Origin: Gammaproteobacteria bacterium
GTDB taxonomy: Bacteria > Pseudomonadota > Gammaproteobacteria > Pseudomonadales > Azotimanducaceae
DNA: 64,000 nt
Assembly (NCBI GenBank): GCA_026707735.1
Contig: JAPOWH010000002.1
Span: 248,001-312,000, forward strand
Reading direction: 5' to 3'
Part shown: piece after piece, positions 53,966 to 63,200 of the stretch
How positions within the stretch are numbered: the first letter of the stretch is position 1
Layout: the number at the start of each line of letters is the position of its first letter
Made by a program: the position numbers and the translations under genes
Notes under the pieces: model-generated
What the model was told of the DNA's origin: nothing
The model's input: only the letters and a program-made list of their open reading frames with translations
Database searches by the model: none

Positions 53966-55723
53966 ATGGCTACAGCAGAAATCCCCTATCAGGAAACGGT
54001 GCCGCTCCACCATCCTAAGACTTGGTTGGGCAAATGGGTATTTAGTCAGGATCACAAGGTAATCGCTGTTCAGTACGGGATCACGGCCATGGCGGTCGGA
54101 CTTGTTGCACTCGTATTGTCCCAGCTCATGCGCATTCAGCTTGCTTGGCCGGATGCAATGCCGTGGTTTGGACCTGACGAGTACCTCTCGGCGATCACCA
54201 TGCACGGAATGATCATGGTGATCTACCTGCTTACTGCGTTTTTGCTCGGTGCATTTGGGAACTTCTGCGTTCCACTAATGTGCGGTGCGCGCGACATGGT
54301 GTTTCCATTCGTGAATATGCTCAGCTATTGGGTGTATCTAGTCTCAGTGATAGTCCTATTGGCGGTCTACCCACTCATGTTGTTTACGGACGTTCAGCCG
54401 ACGGGAGCAGGCTGGACCCTCTACCCGCCGCAAACAATTACCGCAGGTACGCCGGGAGCCGACTGGGGAATCGTCTTGATGCTTGCTTCGTTGGCAATCT
54501 TCATCGTGGCTTTCACCATGGGCGGGCTCAACTACATCACAACAATTCTGCAAGCCCGCACGCGTGGCATGACGCTTATGCGCATGCCCTTGACCGTTTG
54601 GGGCATTTTTATCGCCACATTCTTGGGTTTGATTGCTTTTCCCGCACTCTTTGTGAGTGCGGTGATGATGCTTCTCGACCGATTGATTGGCACGAGCTTC
54701 TTCATGCCCGCAATCGTGTCTCTGGGACAGAAATTGAGCTACTCTGGAGGGCAGCCTCTCCTGTTCCAGCACTTATTCTGGTTCTTTGGTCATCCAGAAG
54801 TCTATATCGTTGCGCTGCCGGCGTTTGGTGTGGTGTCCGACCTCATATCTGTTCATGCCCGTAAGAACATATTTGGCTATCGCATGATGGTGTGGGCCAT
54901 CGTGGCAATCGGCGTGTTGTCCCTGATCGTGTGGGCACACCATATGTATGTAGCAGGAATGCATCCGTATTTCGGCTTCTTCTTTGCCACCACTACTTTG
55001 ATCATCGCGGTGCCAACTGCGATAAAGGTCTACAACTGGACTTTGACGCTATGGAGGGCGAACATTAAGCTTACGGTCCCCATGCTGTTTGCCTTGGCAT
55101 TTGTCTTGACGTTCATCATGGGCGGCATTACGGGGCTTTTCCTTGGCAACGTGATCATCGACATTCCGCTATCAGACACATACTTCGTTGTAGCCCACTT
55201 CCATATGGTTATGGGAGTCTCCCCGATCTTGGCCATATTCGGTGGCATCTACCATTGGTATCCAAAGCTGACGGGTCGCATGCTTAACGACACGGTCGGC
55301 AAATGGCACTTCTACATCACGTTCATAGGTACGTACGTGATTTACTTCCCAATGCACTATTTGGGATTTGTTGGTGTGCCTCGTCGATACTATGAGACCG
55401 CGCTAGGCGAAGTCTATCCTGACTTCTATCCTGCATCGGCACATGACCTGAACGTTTTCATCACCTGTGCGGCGCTTGTTGTGGGAGCGGCTCAAATCCT
55501 CTTCATATACAACTTGGTACACAGCTTTTTCTGGGGACGGAAAGCTGGTGCCAATCCGTGGGGTGCAAATAGCTTGGAATGGCGGACGCCGGATACACCT
55601 CCATCGCATGGAAATTGGGGCGAGCAGTTGCCATCAGTTCACAGGTGGGCGTACGATTACGGTGTGCCCGGAGAGGAAACCGACCACATACCTCAAGATG
55701 TACCCAGAAGAGCAGCCAGTTGA
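53966..55723 (+). CDS. ctaD: cytochrome c oxidase subunit I
   Basis: The catalytic heme-copper subunit with 12 or more membrane helices (585 residues). Heme a and a3 and CuB ligands are seen in ITMHGMIMV, WFFGHPEVYIVALPAFG (CuB His with the cross-linked Tyr), VWAHHMYVAGM (two CuB His) and FVVAHFHMVMG. The GHPEVY motif with the Tyr places it in the A-type branch that keeps the K-channel; details of the D-channel were not traced. It follows ctaC after 112 bases, a spacer with no obvious gene, and precedes ctaE after 46 bases. Confidence 0.96.
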   Translation: MATAEIPYQETVPLHHPKTWLGKWVFSQDHKVIAVQYGITAMAVGLVALVLSQLMRIQLAWPDAMPWFGPDEYLSAITMHGMIMVIYLLTAFLLGAFGNFCVPLMCGARDMVFPFVNMLSYWVYLVSVIVLLAVYPLMLFTDVQPTGAGWTLYPPQTITAGTPGADWGIVLMLASLAIFIVAFTMGGLNYITTILQARTRGMTLMRMPLTVWGIFIATFLGLIAFPALFVSAVMMLLDRLIGTSFFMPAIVSLGQKLSYSGGQPLLFQHLFWFFGHPEVYIVALPAFGVVSDLISVHARKNIFGYRMMVWAIVAIGVLSLIVWAHHMYVAGMHPYFGFFFATTTLIIAVPTAIKVYNWTLTLWRANIKLTVPMLFALAFVLTFIMGGITGLFLGNVIIDIPLSDTYFVVAHFHMVMGVSPILAIFGGIYHWYPKLTGRMLNDTVGKWHFYITFIGTYVIYFPMHYLGFVGVPRRYYETALGEVYPDFYPASAHDLNVFITCAALVVGAAQILFIYNLVHSFFWGRKAGANPWGANSLEWRTPDTPPSHGNWGEQLPSVHRWAYDYGVPGEETDHIPQDVPRRAAS

Positions 55724-55769
55724 ATTACTGCACGTAGCGTCGGCGATCACCAAGTAGAACACTAGCCCT

Positions 55770-56480
55770 ATGACAGAAGCCACTGTACCGAATCAAGAAA
55801 GTGTTTTTACCAGCACGGCACGTGACTGGTCCTCCGACATAACCACGTTCAAGGGTGTGCCGTGGGGCAAAGCCATGATGTGGATTTTCTTGGTTTCGGA
55901 CACGTTTATCTTTACATGCTTCCTCGTGAGCTACATGACGGTGCGCATGACTGTGACGGATCCGTGGCCGAACCCAAGCGAAGTATTTGCACTTGCGATC
56001 CCCCACGAGCTCTTCGGCTGGCAATTCTTGGAAGCCCCGATTCCAGTTCCACTCCTATTGATTGCGATCATGACGTTCATCTTGATTTCTTCAAGCGGAA
56101 CGATGGCAATGGCCGTAAACATGGGCTATCAGCGAAATAAGAAGGGCGTGATTTGGCTTATGTTGGCGACTGCGGCCTTTGGTGCGTCCTTCGTCGGGAT
56201 GCAGGCATTTGAGTGGTACAAGCTCATTGTCGAAGAGGGCATTCGCCCATGGGGCAATTCGATGGGCGCGGCACAGTTTGGCTCATTCTTCTTCATGGTC
56301 ACGGGATTCCATGGGCTGCACGTAAGCGCTGGAGTGATCTACCTCGTTATTGTTGCTCTGCGGGTTGGATTGGGACACTACGACAAAACCAACTTTGAAA
56401 TTGTCGAGATAACAGGTTTGTACTGGCACTTTGTTGACTTGGTTTGGGTGTTCATCTTTGCATTGTTCTATCTTTGGTAG
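55770..56480 (+). CDS. ctaE: cytochrome c oxidase subunit III
   Basis: A membrane subunit without metals that stabilises subunit I. The 236-residue protein has about six to seven hydrophobic segments. MMWIFLVSDTFIFTCFLVSY, LISSSGTMAMAVNMG, FFFMVTGFHGLHVSAGVIYLV (split) and YWHFVDLVWVFIFALFYLW at the C terminus are typical. It resembles the CyoC/CtaE group. It lies between subunits I and IV in the operon; the next gene starts 18 bases later. Confidence 0.94.
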   Translation: MTEATVPNQESVFTSTARDWSSDITTFKGVPWGKAMMWIFLVSDTFIFTCFLVSYMTVRMTVTDPWPNPSEVFALAIPHELFGWQFLEAPIPVPLLLIAIMTFILISSSGTMAMAVNMGYQRNKKGVIWLMLATAAFGASFVGMQAFEWYKLIVEEGIRPWGNSMGAAQFGSFFFMVTGFHGLHVSAGVIYLVIVALRVGLGHYDKTNFEIVEITGLYWHFVDLVWVFIFALFYLW

Positions 56481-56497
56481 TTGGTGGAGTAGGCGTA

Positions 56498-56866
56498 ATG
56501 GCAACTGAAGGTCAACAACATCCCATCAAGATCTACGTGCTGATCTGGATACTGCTCTTTGTGTTCAGTGCCGTTTCGTATGCGAGCGACTTCCTTGACG
56601 ATGGCGTGTTTCGAGCGAGCGTGATTCTGCTATTCATGATCCTGAAAGCCGCGTTCATCGTAGCTATCTTCATGCATATGAAGTGGGAGCGCTTTGCGTT
56701 GATATTTGCCATACTCCTGCCGCCACTAGCACTTCTCGTGCTCCTGACGCTAATGGCAATCGAAGCCGACTATGCATGGGCAACACGCGTGGAGTACATG
56801 GGCGAACCCATCGCTCCCGAGCCCAATCCGCCGCCGACTCACCAGCACAAGGAATCCGGACACTAG
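56498..56866 (+). CDS. cytochrome c oxidase subunit IV-like protein
   Basis: A small membrane protein of 122 residues with three hydrophobic segments (YVLIWILLFVFSAVSY, VILLFMILKAAFIVAIF, FALIFAILLPPLALLVLL). The motif KAAFIVAIFMHMKWE is characteristic of the prokaryotic subunit IV/CyoD-like family. The start at ATG 56498 is preceded by GGTGGAG; the longer frame from 56444 lies inside ctaE. The C terminus is Pro/His-rich and soluble. Its stop shares CTAG with the convergent methyltransferase gene. Confidence 0.9.
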   Translation: MATEGQQHPIKIYVLIWILLFVFSAVSYASDFLDDGVFRASVILLFMILKAAFIVAIFMHMKWERFALIFAILLPPLALLVLLTLMAIEADYAWATRVEYMGEPIAPEPNPPPTHQHKESGH

Positions 56867-57606
56867 TCAAGTTCTACATTGGCTTGCCTGCGGAGCAGGT
56901 AGATTGCGCTGGCGGTTTGCGTGTCAATCCGCATTCTAGATTGCTGCTCCTGATCTAGAACATCGTTCAAGTCAATGCGTTCTACGTCAAAACCATGCTT
57001 GACCAGCTGGAGCGAGAACTCATCGCCGTAAATTCGGAAGAACTCCGGCGGCGCTTCGTGCTCGTCGCCTGGTTGTACTGAAGTTGTTGATTCTCCCATT
57101 GAGGGAACGCTGACCAAGGCCCATCCTTCGGGGTTCAAGACGCGGTGGATTTCTGCAAGGGCAGACTCGTCGTGCTCGACCTCGGGCAACACATGGCTGC
57201 AAAAGACGATGTCGAAGAATTGGTCTGTGAAAGGCATTTGTTCGATATTCAGGCGGATGTCCACGTCTCGCCGCAAAAGATCGCAAGAGAGGTAGAGTTC
57301 ATCGCCCATGTCAGCGATAGCGGGACGCAGACAGGCTTCCGGTGCTATGTGCAGCAATTTGGCATTGTCTCTACTTAAGTCCTTTCGATTGTGCAGGAAC
57401 TCGTGCATCAATCGATCCCGTTCCCGCGAGCCACATACGGCGCATACTGCATTTGGTCTGCGAAACTTGCGTCGACCGGCAGGTCTGAAAGACCGATACG
57501 TCCGGTCGCAAAACGGACAGTAAACACTCGTGCCAGCATAGAGCAGGGGAGAAAGTCTACGTCGAAGCTGACGAATTCGGTTTTCGACGCCAATTAGGAA
57601 CCGCAT
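56863..57606 (-). CDS. class I SAM-dependent methyltransferase with N-terminal zinc-ribbon-like motif
   Basis: A 247-residue protein. Residues 28-65 hold two CxxC pairs (YCPFCDRT, VCAVCGSRER), a zinc-ribbon-like element, followed by RDRLMHEFL. The methyltransferase type 11 core has LLHIAPEACLRPAI, DIRLNIEQMPFTDQFFDIVFCSHVLPEV and EIHRVLNPEGWALVSVP. The acceptor is unknown. Similar Zn-ribbon/MTase proteins occur near glycosyltransferases, but none is here. It overlaps the upstream YrbL-like gene by 13 bases, suggesting the two are co-translated. Confidence 0.85.
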   Translation of the reverse strand: MRFLIGVENRIRQLRRRLSPLLYAGTSVYCPFCDRTYRSFRPAGRRKFRRPNAVCAVCGSRERDRLMHEFLHNRKDLSRDNAKLLHIAPEACLRPAIADMGDELYLSCDLLRRDVDIRLNIEQMPFTDQFFDIVFCSHVLPEVEHDESALAEIHRVLNPEGWALVSVPSMGESTTSVQPGDEHEAPPEFFRIYGDEFSLQLVKHGFDVERIDLNDVLDQEQQSRMRIDTQTASAIYLLRRQANVELD

Positions 57607-58244
57607 GCATCCACCTCTGACGTGAGAAGGTGAATGCGACCTTCAAACTTGGCAATTTTTCTCTCGATCTTTCTGCGTGCAATTGCTTTCGACCAACTGC
57701 TAATGGGAATCCATTCGCTATTGCCTAGCCCGTCGACGATAACCAGCCTGCAACGGTTGATATCCTCTCTTACCGCGATGATGTTGTGCGGCAAGAGATC
57801 TCGGGTCAATACCAGCTCCTTGCGCAACCAAGATTTGAAAGCCCCAATTGCTTCCTTTAAGGGATAGTCGATGCCATGGGGAACTTGCTGGTCAAGATTC
57901 AACGGAAGCGTGCTGTCGAAGTTTCGAAAGACTTGAGTAACTATGCCTACTCCCATATCCGTTTCAACAACTCCGAAGAATTGAGGGACATGGCGCCACA
58001 GTTCGCTCCCATGGCGCTTCATCAAGTCCCTGTAGGCTGAGATTTCCTTGTCTTGGTCATCCCAATGCCTGACGGATCTAAGTTTCTTCAGTCCAGTAGC
58101 AACTTGGCGTCTTTTTTCTGGTGTGCGATCTTCGCGTAGGACTTTTATGCAACGCGACTGATCGGAGGGGTGCAAATAGCACCGACGGGTGCCCCCTATG
58201 GCGAACGGCTCCTTGCCGTCCAATTGGATCAAGGTGTTGCTCAC
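57594..58244 (-). CDS. YrbL family (PhoP-regulatory-network) kinase-like protein
   Basis: The 216-residue protein has the YrbL pattern. GKEPFAIGGTRRCYLHPSD is a phosphate-loop-like start, CIKVLRED contains the ATP-lysine equivalent, the middle (KEISAYRDLM, WRHVPQFFGVVETDMG) is typical, and LVLTRDLLPHNIIAV is the catalytic-loop equivalent. The VIVDGLGNSEWIP segment matches the DFG-like end. YrbL is named from a PhoP-regulated E. coli gene and is kinase-like; its substrate is not known. It overlaps the methyltransferase gene by 13 bases, making a two-gene unit. It is divergent from the DUF1499 gene over 186 bases. Confidence 0.82.
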   Translation of the reverse strand: MSNTLIQLDGKEPFAIGGTRRCYLHPSDQSRCIKVLREDRTPEKRRQVATGLKKLRSVRHWDDQDKEISAYRDLMKRHGSELWRHVPQFFGVVETDMGVGIVTQVFRNFDSTLPLNLDQQVPHGIDYPLKEAIGAFKSWLRKELVLTRDLLPHNIIAVREDINRCRLVIVDGLGNSEWIPISSWSKAIARRKIERKIAKFEGRIHLLTSEVDACGS

Positions 58245-58430
58245 CGAATTAGACTAGGCGTAGCGACCAATGCATACAGCGAGAGACACGAATCTTGCAT
58301 TTCCAGTTCCTTAGGAATCCGTAGCTCGATCTTCATTGCGAAGTAACCGGGATTGAATTGAACCCATGCGTTGCCGTCGTTTGTTCCTTGTTCGTGTTAT
58401 ACATGATGAGTCGTTTAGAGGAATAGAGCA

Positions 58431-59189
58431 GTGAGGATTCGGTCCAGGATCGTTGCCATTCTGGGACTCACAGCGTTCATTGTTCCATTGATTGGGCTAG
58501 TGGGCATAAGAGCGGGATGGTGGAACTACGAAATTGGGTTCTTGCTTCTAGCCCTGGCGTCGTTGTTTGGGGCGCTAACGCTAGTGGCGGGAATTACGGG
58601 ATTTGTGCTTGCATTTATTCGCAGAAAACGCATGCCCGCGTCGAATCGTGCGCGTATTCATTGGATCGACGTCGTGGGGTTTTTCCTTGGTTTGATGGTT
58701 TTCACGTTCGTGTCGCAGCTATTCCTGAACGCATTGGAGCATCCTCTTCTCTATGACATTTCAACCGACCTCGAAGACCTGCCTAATTTTTCTGGGACGA
58801 TAGTTGAGTTGCGTGGAGGGGCGTCAAACTCGTTGGCGTTTACAGAACAAGCAAAGCGGCTTCACAGAGAGTCCCATCCAGATTTGGACACTCTGGAGAT
58901 TAGAGATAGATCAAACATCGAAATCTTCAAAACTGCGCTGAGCATTGCCCGCGATATGCAATGGGAAATTGTGACCGAAAATAGTGAGATCGGAAGGTTC
59001 GAGGCGGTTGATACAACCTTTTGGTTCCGTTTCAAGGACGACGTGGTTGTGCGAGTGAGAGAAATTTCCAATGGCTCGGGCTCTTTGGTTGATGTCAGGT
59101 CTACGTCCCGCGTAGGCGTTTCTGATGTAGGAACCAACGCACAAAGGATTAGACGATTCTTGGAAGAGATTGAACGTCGATCGCACTAG
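58431..59189 (+). CDS. DUF1499 family membrane protein
   Basis: The 252-residue protein has three hydrophobic segments in the first 105 residues (GLTAFIVPLIGLVGIRAG, FLLLALASLFGALTLVAGITG, VGFFLGLMVFTFVSQLFL). A soluble DUF1499 domain follows, showing ALSIARDMQWEIVTENSEIGRFEA, TFWFRFKDDVVVRVR and VDVRSTSRVGVSDVGTNAQRIRRFL (split). DUF1499 has no established activity. The start is GTG at 58431 with AGAGCA-like purines upstream. It is alone on its strand and about 110 bases from the convergent phosphoesterase. Confidence 0.88.
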   Translation: MRIRSRIVAILGLTAFIVPLIGLVGIRAGWWNYEIGFLLLALASLFGALTLVAGITGFVLAFIRRKRMPASNRARIHWIDVVGFFLGLMVFTFVSQLFLNALEHPLLYDISTDLEDLPNFSGTIVELRGGASNSLAFTEQAKRLHRESHPDLDTLEIRDRSNIEIFKTALSIARDMQWEIVTENSEIGRFEAVDTTFWFRFKDDVVVRVREISNGSGSLVDVRSTSRVGVSDVGTNAQRIRRFLEEIERRSH

Positions 59190-59300
59190 GAACAGCTGCC
59201 GACGCAGCTTAGAAGTCAATAGACGCTTTTCTTAGGGTTCGCATTTGACAGAGCTGATTGTCCCTTCGGAGAATCCCAACTGCTCTACGTGACCGAAGTG

Positions 59301-59786
59301 CTAGAACTTTAGCAGGCTGGGTTGTAGGGAATTTAGGTCCACCAAGCCAACTGCGTTGAGTCCCTTCATGTGACCCGCACACTCTCCAGGGTTGAAGATT
59401 GTCAACAACTCGCGTTGCTCGATTCGCAGCATGTGGGTGTGTCCGTGCAAGGCAATAGCTGACCCACGGGTCGTGGAATCCGTCAGTTCTCGGGGATCGT
59501 GTACGACGACAATCCTCCGTCCATGAATTTCAAGATTGAGAGGTGGCTTGCCAAAGTCGAAGCCAAGTCTACTAGCCACAGCGGCGAGTTGGTCTAGTTC
59601 TGTGTCATTGTTGCCAAAAACGCCTGATAGTGGCGCTTCCAATTCCCGAAATATTTCGAGTGTGCTAGCTTTTGTGATATCGCCAGTGTGTATGACATGG
59701 TCAACGCGATTGCGATTGAAAAGATCAACGATGTCCCTTACGTTTCGCGTGTTGTCGTGTGTATCGCTAACGACGCCGATTTTCAT
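59301..59786 (-). CDS. YfcE/MJ0936-type metallophosphoesterase
   Basis: A 161-residue calcineurin-like phosphodiesterase. All metal motifs are seen: VVSDTHDN, HTGDITK, VFGNND, VVVHDP and the final LHGHTHM, plus NPGE near the C terminus. Family members hydrolyse phosphodiesters in vitro; the natural substrate is unknown. It has no signal peptide and no close neighbour on its strand. Confidence 0.92.
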   Translation of the reverse strand: MKIGVVSDTHDNTRNVRDIVDLFNRNRVDHVIHTGDITKASTLEIFRELEAPLSGVFGNNDTELDQLAAVASRLGFDFGKPPLNLEIHGRRIVVVHDPRELTDSTTRGSAIALHGHTHMLRIEQRELLTIFNPGECAGHMKGLNAVGLVDLNSLQPSLLKF

Positions 59787-60077
59787 GTTAATTAGTTAAG
59801 GCTTTTGAGCGGTGCTGATCAGTGTTGGTAGTGACATTGCGCTGGTTGAGTCTGTGAGGTACTTGATTGGACAATTGGGCTAGTTCGTTGGGGTCAACTA
59901 TACATGCTGGGACGTGCTGAGCATTCAATTCAATTGCAAAGTACAACCCTGTCCAAAGCCTCCGAACCTTGAGAGTACATCTATATGTGTCAAGATTTGT
60001 TGGGTTCTTGGAAGGATCATGTAGCTTGGGGTTTCACTACGTTTTGAATTGTCAGAGCCTCCTAAATTGGGCTCTGG

Positions 60078-60106
60078 TTGACAATGGCGTCCAAAAGGTT
60101 TAATAA
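60078..60106 (+). promoter_or_regulatory. sigma70-type promoter for TonB receptor
   Basis: TTGACA at 60078-60083 and TAATAA at 60101-60106 are separated by exactly 17 bases. This is the best promoter match in the window. Transcription would start near 60113, giving a leader of about 94 bases. Confidence 0.65.
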
Positions 60107-60114
60107 TGCACCTT

Positions 60115-60201
60115 GAGCCCAGAGGGCTTAGTACTGTTCTTGCCTAACGGCGAGGACTAGGTCTTTTGTGCAAATCCCGGAGGGGATTTAGAGACAGGGG
60201 G
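60115..60201 (+). promoter_or_regulatory. structured 5' leader and ribosome-binding site of TonB receptor
   Basis: AGCCC (60116-60120) pairs with GGGCT (60124-60128). AAATCCC (60172-60178) pairs with GGGATTT (60183-60189) around a GGAG loop. AGGGGG (60196-60201) is the ribosome-binding site, five bases before the ATG at 60207. The second hairpin sits six bases upstream of it and could affect translation, an inference. Confidence 0.45.
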
Positions 60202-60206
60202 TACAT

Positions 60207-63200
60207 ATGCGACTACGACTAGGATCGCTTCTCGCGATTCTTGCTTCTGGCGCACTTTTGTGGACGACGTCCGCTTTAGCGCAAGAAGAACAGACCGAAG
60301 AAGGTGAAGAGGAGCAGGTAGAAGCCGAATCTGCCGACGACGCTGACGAGGAAGGCGAGGCCATAGACAACATGGTTATCACTGGATCGTACATTCGTCG
60401 CGACAACTTCGACACGCCTTCTCCGATGGACATCATCACTGAGTTGGACATCGAACTTGCGGGCACGCCGGATCTGGGAGACATCATTTTCGATCAGACG
60501 TATCAGGTTGGTGTAAATGCCAATGCTGCCCCATTTGAACATCCGACGGGACGTGCCGATGACCAAAGCGTGCAACGAGGAGTTGAGGTTTGGGCCAACA
60601 TTCGTGGACTAGGTACACGCGCGACGATGACCATGATGGACTCGCACCGCGTACCAGCCAACGTGCAGGGATACGGTCCCGGAACACGTAGATCTGGTTC
60701 CGACGTCAATTCTCTCTATCCGGGTATAGCAATTGGTCGAGTCGAAACAATTCTTGACGGCGCATCCGCGCTCTACGGATCGGAAGCGGTGTCCGGAGTG
60801 GTCAACGTCATTCCGCAGAAGAATTTCGACGGATTCCGTGCCAACTACTCCAGCCAGCAAGCTATTGAAGGTGGCGCACCTTCCAAATCGTTTGAATTGC
60901 TGGCCGGTGCCCAAAGCGAGAAGTCAAGCGCGATTTTCGCCATGGCAATTCGCGACGTAGACCGCATGGCGGCAACGGAACGTCCACAGTTCATCATTTC
61001 TTCTGCAGGATGGACAGGTCAGCTACTTCCAACATGGAGCGAAACTGGATCTAGCAATCCGGGCGACTGGCGAGTGCCATTTCGGGACGCTAACGGCGAG
61101 TTGGTTCCATGGACTCCATCTGGATGGGCGCAATTCCCAACTGGTGGTGCCCCTTCGGGCTGGCTTGCTACTTCGGGTCCGTGGTATCTATACCCGCAGG
61201 GCGAGCCTATTCGGCTTGTAGTGGACGATTTTGACAACGACGGATTGCCCGACGTAGAGGAGTTCACGTACGCTAGTACTACGATCGAAGATACTGCAGG
61301 CAGGCTTAGAGTGCTCCGCAAGGTCGACCCTGGGTGTGGCTACGATTTTGGAGCTGGTTACAACAGCTTGGATGGAGAAAGATTTGCTGCAGGATCCGTT
61401 TCCGCTGCAGGCGGTCTCGGTTATACCGATACAACTAGAAAGGGCAATTTCCTCAATGAATATCTAACGGGCAACGTTTGGGGACGCGAGACCCGAACGA
61501 CGGGAGATGAAGCAGGAAGCCATGGTTCCGAGTACGACTGCCGACGAGTAACGACTGACTTTCAAGACATGCAGACCCCGCAAGATCGTGAGCAGGGAAT
61601 GGCGTTTTTTGAGCATCGCTTCAACGACTACGTTTCGTTTCACGGCGAAGTCACGATCAGTCGGCTGGAGAGTCGTGGACGACAAAACGACTGGTTTGGA
61701 ATTGACGAATGGCAAGCTGCTGCAGGAGCGGACAATCTAAGCCCATTCATACCGTTCGCTATTGGATCCAACCCAGGGAATCCGTTCCGAGCGTTTGCCG
61801 ATGGGTCCAACACTTGCGATCTGCTGCCGAACCTGCCTGGTTGCGACGAGTTTACCGACGGCCGTTGGTACACGTACGTTGACGACAACGGAACACCCGA
61901 CAATCCCGCAGACGACGTGACACGAACCATTGACAGGCATGCAGAGACCGAATTGTCGTACATAGACGCCAACGGTAATGGTGTCTACGACTATTTACAG
62001 GAAGCTGGAGAGTGGTTGGTGTTCGCTCAGGACCTCAACGGCGATGGCCTGCCTGACCGAGACGTGAACGGCGACGGTATTGCACAGGACAACGAACTCA
62101 ACAATCGAGAGGCTCAGCACAGTGCTCAGCACCGAGTGATCTTGCTACCTCTAGACAGCGATGTCGATGGCGATGGAATTCCTGATCGATTTGATCCCGA
62201 TTCGCACGGAACCATCGGAGTGCGGCTGTTTGAAGATGCGAGGCTGAATCAATTGGCCGCCCATCCAAAGCAACCGTACGTTCATGAGAGCTATCCGTGG
62301 CTGAATGGCGACATGAGCTTTGACCATCGGGCTCAACTGAGCGACATGCGTTTGCGGCTTGGCACAACTATCGAGATACCAGACACCGAGTGGTATATCA
62401 ACGCCGACTGGGTGTGGGCTTTGAACAAGCGAGAAAATGACTGGCTAGAACCGATTTGGCACTGGGCTGTCAATTCGTTCAGGTGCTCGGGTGGTCGCGA
62501 TGGGCAACAGTGTTTCAATCCATTCAGTACGAGCTGGTTAGCTAGCGATCCGGAGACGGGGGAGCTGCTGCCGCAATGGCGGGACAAGGGTGACGATGCG
62601 TGGAATACAACTCTCGAGACTCGAAACGCGGGAATTATTCCTCGCGCCGACCAACGACTGGTGGGATTCGTTCTCTTCGATTTGATTGCATCAAACTCCA
62701 ATCTGTTCAACTTGTGGTACAACGATGCACCAGTCGGATTCGCGATCGGTATGCATCATCGCATCGAGTCTGAGGAGTATCGTCCCAATCAAGTAGGGGC
62801 CGCCTCGCTTGGCTCGTCGGTCGTTAGCTTCCAATACACAGAGGAGCAAACCGACGCAGTATTCACGGAGTTCCGTTGGCCACTGATTTCGCATCCTCGA
62901 TGGGGCGAGATGGAAGTTCAAACTGCAATTCGATATGCGGAATTCACTGGTCGGGGCTCATTGGCTGCATCAGGAGAAGTCGCAAACTTCAATGTGACCA
63001 TTCCTAAGTTCGCAATGAGCTACACACCCACTCGTAACTTGTCATGGCGTTTCAGCCGAACCGAAGGCTTTGTGCTTCCAGGCATGTTCCAACTGTTTAA
63101 CGTTACTGACGGGGAATACTCATCCCAAGAAACCGTTCGCGACTATATTTGCGATGGTCTACCTGAACTGCCGCAATGTTCGGGCGTGGGCCCTGGTGGA

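Larger units (their letters stand above)
59787..60206. other. intergenic region upstream of large TonB receptor
   Basis: The 420-base spacer contains no gene. Its right third holds a strong sigma70-like promoter and a leader with two hairpins, described separately. The left part must hold the phosphoesterase promoter, which I could not identify. Confidence 0.45.
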
